Source: CALZIK01 sp945787635 (GTDB lineage Bacteria; Acidobacteriota; Thermoanaerobaculia; Multivoradales; JAHEKO01). From it: DNA of 64,000 nt. The notes under the pieces were generated by a model. The model did no database searches. It was not told the DNA's origin and saw only the letters and a program-made list of their open reading frames with translations. The position numbers were made by a program, and so were the translations under genes. Numbering within the stretch: the first letter of the stretch is position 1; every line of letters begins with the position of its first letter. This document shows, one piece after another, positions 54,176 through 61,073 of the stretch. The stretch spans positions 62,001 to 126,000 of the forward strand of contig CAMYNM010000004.1 of assembly GCA_947259725.1 (NCBI GenBank). Reading direction: 5' to 3'.

Positions 54176-54709
54176 TCAGCCGCCGCCTGCCGCGACCTCG
54201 AACCGGATCACCACGGTCTCCCAACGCAGGGCCACATGCTTGCCCTCGACCGCGAAGGTCAAGATCTCCACGTGGTCGCCCGCCGCCGGCGTTACGCGGA
54301 CCCTCAGCGCGTCTTCCGCGTCCGCGTAGCTGAAGGCTCCCCATTGATCCGGCGTGTCGTTGAAGATCAGGGTCCACGATTCCATGCCCGGTATCGTGAA
54401 AAAACCGTAGCGGCCCGCGGGGAGCGATTCCCCATCGATCAAGATGTCCCGATCGAAGCTGATCGTGGTGGCCTCATCGGCGCCCGTTCGCCAGACCTGA
54501 TCCCAGGGCACCAGGCCTCCCCAGATTTTGCGGTCATTGACTCGAGGCCTGCCGTACTCCATTTCGATGCTGACTCCGTCGATCTCACCTGAGGCCTTGC
54601 CGTTCTTGCTCTTTCGGTTCGTGTCGTCGCCGCGCTCGGCCAAGCCGGTGCCCGCGAAGGCCAGCACCGCCACCGCCAAGAGACCAGGAATTGCTGGTTG
54701 CCGTTTCAT
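54176..54709 (-). CDS. DUF2911 secreted protein
   Basis: A 177-residue protein with a signal peptide (PGLLAVAVLAFAGTGLA). SIEMEYGRPRVNDRKIWGGLVPWDQVWRTGADEATTISFDRDILIDGESLPAGRYGFFTIPG is the highly conserved core of DUF2911. The fold is beta-rich, and the function is not established. It follows sixA by 28 bp and probably shares its transcript. AAGGAACC provides a Shine-Dalgarno. Confidence 0.88.
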   Translation of the reverse strand: MKRQPAIPGLLAVAVLAFAGTGLAERGDDTNRKSKNGKASGEIDGVSIEMEYGRPRVNDRKIWGGLVPWDQVWRTGADEATTISFDRDILIDGESLPAGRYGFFTIPGMESWTLIFNDTPDQWGAFSYADAEDALRVRVTPAAGDHVEILTFAVEGKHVALRWETVVIRFEVAAGGG

Positions 54710-54737
54710 GCTCTGGGTTCCTTCATGGTTTCAGGTT

Positions 54738-55250
54738 TCACCGGGAGGCGGCGTCGAACAGCTTCGGCGTGACGAGCCACGCCAGCGTGCCCGCACCGAA
54801 CTCGACTCGAGACCAGGCATCGCCCGCGAAATCGAGCCGAGCGACCGCCGCCGTGACCATCTTGACACGTCCGGAGCCCCGCTCTCCGATGAACAGGCCG
54901 ACCGCCTCGGACCAGGTGGGCTCGTGGCCGACCAGCATCAGACGTTCGACCTCGGGGAGCTGCTCGCGCGCCTCGGCGAGCACGATCTCGACGGAGGGCA
55001 GGTAAAGGCGCTCGGTGGAGCGGATCGGGCAGGTCCAGGACCCCGCCTCGGCCGCGAGTTGGGCGGTCATCTGCGCCCTCACCGCGGAGGAAGTGACCAG
55101 CGCCTGCGGCTCCTGACCGAGATCGCTCAAGACCTGTCCGACTCGCCGGGCAGCGCGCCGACCGCGCTCCGCGAGTGGCCGGTTGTGGTCGGAGCCGTAG
55201 GGAGCGTCCCAGTCGGACTTGGCGTGGCGCAGAAGATACAAGCTCCGCAT
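54738..55250 (-). CDS. sixA: Phosphohistidine phosphatase SixA-like
   Basis: A 170-residue histidine-phosphatase-superfamily protein. LYLLRHAKSDWD carries the catalytic RHA; SSAVRAQMTAQLAAEA, the acid region LYLPSVEIVLAEAREQLPEV and LMLVGHEPTWSEAVGLF (second His) complete the site. SixA removes phosphate from histidine phosphotransfer domains or PTS proteins. It is divergent from ppk1, 65 bp away, a pairing seen in several bacteria, suggesting joint control of phosphate signalling. Start ATG 55250 has AAAGGA upstream. Confidence 0.9.
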   Translation of the reverse strand: MRSLYLLRHAKSDWDAPYGSDHNRPLAERGRRAARRVGQVLSDLGQEPQALVTSSAVRAQMTAQLAAEAGSWTCPIRSTERLYLPSVEIVLAEAREQLPEVERLMLVGHEPTWSEAVGLFIGERGSGRVKMVTAAVARLDFAGDAWSRVEFGAGTLAWLVTPKLFDAASR

Positions 55251-55315
55251 CGGCCAATCCTTTCATTCCAAATCACTTGCCTCAAGCACGGGCGACCGCT
55301 ACCATCTTGAGTCCC

Positions 55316-57445
55316 ATGGGTACTCTAGAGTCCCTCGAGCACCGCGTCGAGCTCGACTCGACCGAGAACTACTTCAACCGTGAGCTCAGTTGGCTGGCGT
55401 TCAACGAGCGGGTGCTGAACGAAGCTCTGGATGAAGCTCACCCACTGCTCGAGCGGGTCAAGTTCCTGTCGATCTTTTCATCCAATCTCGATGAGTTCTT
55501 CATGGTCCGGGTCTCGGGACTCCGGCGACAGCTCGAATCTGGAAGCCTGACCGCGCCTCCCGATGGGATGACTCCTTCCGAACAGCTCGGAGCGATCCGC
55601 GAGCGGTTGGTGCCCGAGCTCGAAAGATGCGCGCGGGCTTGGACCGACCGCCTCCAGCCGGCGCTCGCAGCCGCGGGCATTCACGTGCACGGCTATGCAC
55701 CCTTGAGGAAAAAGCAGCGGAAGCTCCTCAGACAGGAATTCAAGAACGAGATCTTTCCCATTCTCACGCCACTGGCTGTGGACCTGAGTCACCCCTTCCC
55801 GCACATTTCCAACCGCAGCATCAATCTGGCGGTTGTGATTCGCGATCCGGAGCTGGGTGAGCGCTTCGCTCGGGTCAAGGTGCCCCACCCGCTCACCCGG
55901 CTGCGTAGGATCCCAAGCGAAGAACGGGCCGACGACCCCCGCAAGCTGGGGCTCGAAGACGACCGCGAAACTCACTTCGTCTGGCTCGAGCAGATCGTCG
56001 CAGCCAATCTCGACCGCCTTTTCCCGGGGCTCGAAGTCACCGCCGCTCACCCCTTCCGGATCACTCGCGACGCCGATCAAGCGATCGAGGAAGACGAAGC
56101 CAGTGATCTCATGACCGCGATGCAGGAGGTGGTTGACCAGCGCCACTTCGGATCGGTCACCCGGCTCGAAGTCGACAGCCGGATGCCCGAGAACATCCGG
56201 GCGATTCTGATCAAGAACCTCGGGCTGGCGCCGTACCAGGTCTATGAGGTCGACGGTCCTATGGGCCTCTCGGACCTGATGGAGCTTTCCGATCTCGACC
56301 GGCCCGAGCTCAAGGACACGCCGTTTCTTCCAGCGCTTCCCGCGGACCTGGCTGGCGATACCGATCTTTTTCACGTCATTCGCTCGCGTGACGTCCTTCT
56401 CTACCACCCGTACGACAGCTTCCGGCCGGTGGTCGATTTCCTGACTAACGCCGCCAGCGACCCGGAGGTCGTGGCTATCAAGCAGACGCTGTACCGAGTC
56501 GGTTTGAACTCGCCGATTGTCGATGCCCTCATGGCGGCCCGGGAGAACGGCAAACAGGTCTCGGCCGTCGTCGAGCTCAAGGCTCGCTTCGACGAGGAGA
56601 ACAACATCACCTGGGCGCGGGCTTTGGAACGAGCCGGCGTGCACGTCGTCTACGGCCTGCAGGACCTGAAGATCCATTGCAAGTTGAGCCTGGTGGTACG
56701 TAACGAACGCGCCGGCATTCGCCGCTACGCCCACTTGGGAACCGGAAACTACAACCCGGCTACGGCCAGGGTCTACACAGATCTGGGTCTTTTTACCGAC
56801 GACCCGGACATCGTGGCCGACGTCTCGGACTTGTTCAACGCGCTCACCGGGTATTCACTCAAATCCGACTATCGCAAGCTCCTGGTTTCCCCGCACAGCA
56901 TGCGACGCCAGCTGATCGAAAAAGTGGAGCGCGAGATAGAGGCGCACCAGCGCGAGGGCGGCGGCCATCTCGCATTCAAGATGAACGCACTGGTCGACAA
57001 GAAGCTCATCGCCGCTCTCTACCAGGCCTCCAGGGCGGGAGTTCGAGTCGCTCTTCAGGTGCGCGGTATCTGTTGCCTGCGACCGGGCGTGCAGGGTTTG
57101 AGTGAGAACATCACCGTAACCTCCATCGTCGGCCGGTTTCTCGAACACTCGCGCCTCTACTACTTTCGCAACGGCGGCGAAGAAGAGCTCTACATGGGCA
57201 GTGCCGACATGATGCCGCGGAACCTCGACGGGAGAGTCGAGATTCTGGTTCCGATCGACGATCCAAGACTGCGCTCCGTCTTGCGCGAAGAGGTCCTCCT
57301 TTTGCATCTTTCCGACAATGCCCACGCGAGTCGGCTCATGCCCGACGGTGCCTACCAGCGCCTGTCTCCGGCCGAGAGCGAGCCACAGATCGACAGCCAA
57401 TTGACGCGCTTGCAGCAGCGCGGCTCGTGGCTCGCCGAGGACTAA
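55316..57445 (+). CDS. ppk1: Polyphosphate kinase 1
   Basis: A 709-residue enzyme from ATG 55316. NYFNRELSWLAFNERVLNEA is the conserved N-terminal start; LSIFSSNLDEFFMVRVSGL, YHPYDSFRPVVDFL and KQTLYRVGLNSPIVDAL follow. KIHCKLSLVVR holds the HxK motif with the autophosphorylated His of the phospholipase-D-like fold, and YAHLGTGNYNPATARVYTDLGLFT and RGICCLRPGVQGLSENITVTSIVGRFLEHSRLYYF are further core blocks. It reversibly makes inorganic polyphosphate from ATP at the cytoplasmic membrane. TACCAT, 10 nt before the ATG, is a possible -10 with a very short leader. Confidence 0.97.
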   Translation: MGTLESLEHRVELDSTENYFNRELSWLAFNERVLNEALDEAHPLLERVKFLSIFSSNLDEFFMVRVSGLRRQLESGSLTAPPDGMTPSEQLGAIRERLVPELERCARAWTDRLQPALAAAGIHVHGYAPLRKKQRKLLRQEFKNEIFPILTPLAVDLSHPFPHISNRSINLAVVIRDPELGERFARVKVPHPLTRLRRIPSEERADDPRKLGLEDDRETHFVWLEQIVAANLDRLFPGLEVTAAHPFRITRDADQAIEEDEASDLMTAMQEVVDQRHFGSVTRLEVDSRMPENIRAILIKNLGLAPYQVYEVDGPMGLSDLMELSDLDRPELKDTPFLPALPADLAGDTDLFHVIRSRDVLLYHPYDSFRPVVDFLTNAASDPEVVAIKQTLYRVGLNSPIVDALMAARENGKQVSAVVELKARFDEENNITWARALERAGVHVVYGLQDLKIHCKLSLVVRNERAGIRRYAHLGTGNYNPATARVYTDLGLFTDDPDIVADVSDLFNALTGYSLKSDYRKLLVSPHSMRRQLIEKVEREIEAHQREGGGHLAFKMNALVDKKLIAALYQASRAGVRVALQVRGICCLRPGVQGLSENITVTSIVGRFLEHSRLYYFRNGGEEELYMGSADMMPRNLDGRVEILVPIDDPRLRSVLREEVLLLHLSDNAHASRLMPDGAYQRLSPAESEPQIDSQLTRLQQRGSWLAED

Positions 57446-57457
57446 GACCCGGTTGGC

Positions 57458-58666
57458 CTAGTACAGCTTATCCAGCCAGGTCCGGTCCCAGGAGCGGAGC
57501 TTCGCTCCCCTGCCGTCGCGGTGAAAGAACGCGAACATCAGCGCGTCCCGTTCCGACTGACGGTCGCAGTTCGAGCTGCAGGAGTGGCCGAGACCGAGGG
57601 TGTGGCCCAGCTCGTGGCCGAAAACCTGCTCGGCTGCTCTCTGGTCCGACAGCAAGCAGTTGGTGCCGTCGTTGGTGATGATATCGGCCTCGATCGCAAC
57701 GTTTGCTTTGCCCTTACCGATGCCTTTCGGGATCTTCTGCACCATTGCGGGGCTCTTGAAGAACCAGGAGCCACCGAGAGCGATGACTCCGCCCCGCGCG
57801 CAGCTGTAGGAACCCTCGACCTCGTCGTTGGGATCGTTCAGGATGATCGCGTTGAGTCCGTCCGACCGGACAAAGCCGTTCGTGACGGAAGTCCGCCCAT
57901 TGCGCGCCAGATTGACGACGGTGTCGGGGTCCGAGTTCCAAGCTTTGATGGCTCGTTTGAACGCCTTTTTCGCATTACTGAGACCCCGGCCGACCTTCCA
58001 GATCACCTTGCCACCGTCGTCGAACTCGAAAAAACGAATGGGCTTGCCATTGGCCTTCAGCAGGTTGGGCAGGAAAACCGAGCCGGGAGCCTCGCTCGCG
58101 CCGGAGAAGTAGTCGGGCGCGCGGAGACGGCCTGCGGCACGGTCTGCCAACCAGTTCTCGAAGCGGTCCCAGTCCCGCACGGTCTCGAGTTCTTCCAGAT
58201 CTTCATCGCCGGCCAGCCGAGTGCCTTCCAGGCGGCGCATCGCCGCCCGGCGGTCGCCGCGCTCGACCTCCAGAAACGCACCGAGCATCAAGTGCTGAAT
58301 TCCGTAGGTGCCGTCGGAGCGGGGCGACAGGAAAAGTAGCGCCCGGTCGCCTTCCTCGAAGCGAGGCGCTCCGTGAATCTCCAAACCGACGCCGTCGGGC
58401 CGAACACCGCCCAGCACCCGCACCACCACGGTGGTGCCACTCACGCGACCCTTGAGAAGTCGCTCGACCAGAACGATGTAGTCGGTCGACGGAGCGCCGA
58501 AGGCGGGCGCCGGCGAAACCGTCAGCACCTCGACCCGCGCCACCACCGCCGATTCATCCTGCAGGTCTCCGTCCAGCATCATCTGGTAGGTCGTCGCCTG
58601 GCCGGAATTCGCACCCAGCGAGAATGCCATCAGGACCGCCAGAATGAACTTGAGATTGAATTTCAT
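57458..58666 (-). CDS. Secreted metzincin-like metalloprotease
   Basis: A 402-residue protein starting at ATG 58666 (signal peptide FILAVLMAFSLGANSGQA), with GGGAGG as Shine-Dalgarno and TACAAT as a likely -10. The first half is a small beta domain (VVARVEVLTVSPAPAFG, then GDRALLFLSPRSDGTYGIQ). The C-terminal half has FGHELGHTLGLGHSC, the HExxHxxGxxH zinc motif of metzincins, with the ALMF Met-turn just after (RDALMFAF). Several Cys (CARGG, CLLSDQ, CSSNCDRQ) suggest disulfides. Likely an exported protease. It converges with ppk1 across a 12-bp gap. Confidence 0.86.
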   Translation of the reverse strand: MKFNLKFILAVLMAFSLGANSGQATTYQMMLDGDLQDESAVVARVEVLTVSPAPAFGAPSTDYIVLVERLLKGRVSGTTVVVRVLGGVRPDGVGLEIHGAPRFEEGDRALLFLSPRSDGTYGIQHLMLGAFLEVERGDRRAAMRRLEGTRLAGDEDLEELETVRDWDRFENWLADRAAGRLRAPDYFSGASEAPGSVFLPNLLKANGKPIRFFEFDDGGKVIWKVGRGLSNAKKAFKRAIKAWNSDPDTVVNLARNGRTSVTNGFVRSDGLNAIILNDPNDEVEGSYSCARGGVIALGGSWFFKSPAMVQKIPKGIGKGKANVAIEADIITNDGTNCLLSDQRAAEQVFGHELGHTLGLGHSCSSNCDRQSERDALMFAFFHRDGRGAKLRSWDRTWLDKLY

Positions 58667-58757
58667 GAATCGCCTCCCGAGGGCAGGAATTGTAGCGCCT
58701 ACCGGTAGCCTCGATGCTATTGCAAGGTTCACACCGCACGCCACAGACGCGCGGAAG

Positions 58758-59966
58758 CTACGAAACCGGCGTGGGGCCGTGGCCGTCGAGATCGTCTGCT
58801 CGGCGCCGCAGGAAAAGATGGCGCCCCACCTCGGCGATCCGGCGATAACCGAGCAGGTGAAAGAAATCGAGCGGGAGCCAGCGCGCGACGCGACGATCGA
58901 CGCGAATCTCGAGCCCCGTCCCGTCGATCCTGCGAACACCGGGTAGGAGATGGACGAACCGCTCCAGGCGCCAGTGCCTCAAGTGCGCCGACACGCCGAG
59001 CCACATGGTTCGCACCGGCCGAATGATGAAGAAACCATCCTCGCCCTGCGTCTGGTAGAGCGGCATCAACAAAAGCCCGGCCTCCGGCGCTCGAACCAGC
59101 GCCTCGTTCTCGACCGCGAGCTCCTCGCCTCGGAGCACTCTTTGGAAGCCGACCAACCCCCGGTGCATACGAAAGTCCGCGTCGGGCGGAATGGCGTGCC
59201 GATGACGCACCTCGAAAAGCGTGGGAAGTCCTTCGCGGGACAGAGCCAGGCTCCGGCTCGCGGCATCCACCTCGTTCTGGCCGCTCCGGCCGAGCACGCC
59301 ACTCGCGCGCAGCGCCACCCAAATCGCGGCCTTTGCCCGCTCGATCGACTGACCGTCTTCGTGCTGACCGGCCTCAAAGCCGGTGGTGTGCACGCCGCGA
59401 GAGTACAAGTAGTCGAGAAGCGTCCCTTCGAGCTCCTCCTCGATGCCCAGGACCATCGGCACTTCCAGCTCGAGCGCGAACTCCCGGTTGACAAGAGAGT
59501 CGTCGAAGACCGAAAACGCGGGGCCCGGACCCGAAGTCGAGTGAATATCGAGCGCATAGACCCTGTCGGTCGCGCTCGCCAGGATGTTTTCGATCTCCCG
59601 GTCGAGCTCGCGCGCTTCCTCGAGCTCCCCGGTCAGCTCCTCCGAGCTCCGGACGTGCACGAGCCGCTCCGCCAGCCACATCCGGTTGAGGTCTTCATCC
59701 AGGAAGCGCACGCCCGCGGCGAGCGCCTGCCGGTTGCCCACCAGCCCCACGACACTGCCGCGCAACGAAACCGGGTTCTCCGCCAGAGAGGCAAAAAACG
59801 AGCGCATCGCTTCGTAACCTGAGGGCTCGTTCCCGTGAATCGCACCAAAGACGATTAGGGTCGGACCCGAGCTGGGGTCCCCGACGCGGCCCACGACGCG
59901 CGACGGCAGTTCGAGGGTCTGCGCGGACAGGCCCGACGGGCTTACTCGAGAAACGTTGGGTTCCAT
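58758..59966 (-). CDS. Succinylglutamate desuccinylase/aspartoacylase-family protein
   Basis: A 402-residue protein. Zinc ligands are FGAIHGNEPSGYEAM (HxxE) and ALDIHSTSGPG; LNRMWLAERL and GNRQAL match the family, and GFEAGQHED may supply the catalytic acid. The catalytic domain fills about 35-270; a C-terminal domain of about 130 residues resembles the lipoyl-like cap of AstE/AspA proteins. It would deacylate an N-acyl amino acid or similar amide. No arginine-succinyl pathway genes are present. No TANNNT box at leaderless spacing is seen before the ATG. Confidence 0.88.
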   Translation of the reverse strand: MEPNVSRVSPSGLSAQTLELPSRVVGRVGDPSSGPTLIVFGAIHGNEPSGYEAMRSFFASLAENPVSLRGSVVGLVGNRQALAAGVRFLDEDLNRMWLAERLVHVRSSEELTGELEEARELDREIENILASATDRVYALDIHSTSGPGPAFSVFDDSLVNREFALELEVPMVLGIEEELEGTLLDYLYSRGVHTTGFEAGQHEDGQSIERAKAAIWVALRASGVLGRSGQNEVDAASRSLALSREGLPTLFEVRHRHAIPPDADFRMHRGLVGFQRVLRGEELAVENEALVRAPEAGLLLMPLYQTQGEDGFFIIRPVRTMWLGVSAHLRHWRLERFVHLLPGVRRIDGTGLEIRVDRRVARWLPLDFFHLLGYRRIAEVGRHLFLRRRADDLDGHGPTPVS

Positions 59967-60060
59967 GTGATTTGGAAGGGGATCGGCGGGTGCTCTGCCG
60001 TCCTTCAGAAGACCGATCCTAGCAGGGCGCGCGACCCTGGAATAGAAATATATGGGCAGT

Positions 60061-60900
60061 CTATTCCGAACAGGGCCCGAGCCAGGCGGAATAGAGATCC
60101 GGCCGTCGGTCCCGCAGAAACAGCCGCCTGGCGTGCGAACCGCTGACTTCCGTCAGGTCGAGATCGCAGATCAGAGTCTCTTCGGCCTGGCTGGCCGCTC
60201 GGGCGATCACCCGGCCCGCCGGATCGCAAACGAAGGACTCTCCGGCGAAGGTCAAAAACGATTCCTGGCCCACTCGATTGCAGAGAGCCGTGAAATAGCC
60301 GTTCTGGAACGCGGCGACCCGTAGCTCGGCCTCGAACAAACCTTCGGGCCACTCGTCGAGCGCGCCCGCCTGGGGAATGAAAACGATGTCCGCGCCGGCC
60401 AACGCCAGCGCTCGCATGTACTCGGGATAGTGCCGGTCGTAGCAGATCGCGACGCCCAGCCTTCCGGCCGCGGTGTCGCAGACCGGAGCGCCCAGATCGC
60501 TCGGGTGGTAGTAGTCCTGCTCGTGAAAGCAGGGATAGTCGGTGATGTGCACCATTCGGGTCACCCCCAGGAGGGTGCCGTCGGCGTCGATCACCGGAGA
60601 GCTGTCGAAGGTGCGCTCGCCGTCGCGCTCGAAGAGATTCAGGACAACCACCACTCCGAGCTCGCGCGCCAACGCCGAGAACGCGTCGGTGGTGCGCCCG
60701 GGAACCGGCTCGGCGAGGTCGAGGACGCTTCCGGAGCCGGGCTCCTGCGGGTAGAAGGGCGTGAATGCGAGCTCGGCGAAGCAAACGACCTTCGCTCCGT
60801 CCGCGGCGGCGCGGCGAGCGGCCTCGAGGCCTTTTTCCAGGTTGGCGTCGAGATCGGAAGTCGCGGCCTGCTGGACGAGCGCGATGCGCAGAGCGGACAT
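60061..60900 (-). CDS. Carbon-nitrogen hydrolase (nitrilase superfamily) with altered Lys site
   Basis: A 279-residue protein. The catalytic Glu is in VCFAELAFTPFYPQ and the nucleophile in VAICYDRHYPEYMRALALAGADIVFIP. Where family members usually have RKxHI, with the third catalytic residue Lys, this protein has GVTRMVHITDYP, so the Lys is replaced by Met or shifted. ALDEWPEGLFEAELRVAAFQNGYFTALCNRVG and FAGESFVCDPAGRVIA are otherwise typical of N-carbamoyl-amide hydrolases. The substrate is unknown, and activity is uncertain. The start is supported by a TAACCT box 6 nt upstream. Confidence 0.88.
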   Translation of the reverse strand: MSALRIALVQQAATSDLDANLEKGLEAARRAAADGAKVVCFAELAFTPFYPQEPGSGSVLDLAEPVPGRTTDAFSALARELGVVVVLNLFERDGERTFDSSPVIDADGTLLGVTRMVHITDYPCFHEQDYYHPSDLGAPVCDTAAGRLGVAICYDRHYPEYMRALALAGADIVFIPQAGALDEWPEGLFEAELRVAAFQNGYFTALCNRVGQESFLTFAGESFVCDPAGRVIARAASQAEETLICDLDLTEVSGSHARRLFLRDRRPDLYSAWLGPCSE

Positions 60901-60906
60901 GCTGGG

Positions 60907-60912
60907 AGGTTA
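60907..60912 (-). promoter_or_regulatory. TAACCT -10 box, leaderless start at 60900
   Basis: TAACCT on the minus strand ends 6 nt before the ATG at 60900; no Shine-Dalgarno. Confidence 0.45.
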
Positions 60913-60948
60913 CCTCAGGGTGTTGCCGGCGCGGGTCGCTCGCGCGCT

Positions 60949-60976
60949 TGTAGCGGTCGACGTCCCTGTCGACCGT
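60949..60976 (-). repeat. Single REP unit
   Basis: Plus strand reads TGTAG then CGGTCGAC - GTCCCT - GTCGACCG, a perfect consensus unit in the opposite orientation to most array copies. Confidence 0.85.
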
Positions 60977-61017
60977 CTTGGGGACGGCCGGGGGTGGACA
61001 TGGGGACGGACCGCTGG

Positions 61018-61073
61018 AGATCGCACGGCAAGACCAGTCTGGAGGGGACACCCGTGGGACGGGTGTCCCAGAT
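61018..61073. repeat. Dispersed palindrome family C, copy 4
   Basis: GATCGCACGGCAAGACCAGTC, interrupted here only by writing limits, leads into GGGGACACCC - GTGGGAC - GGGTGTCCC. The block ends at the stop codon of the alpha-2-macroglobulin gene. Confidence 0.75.
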
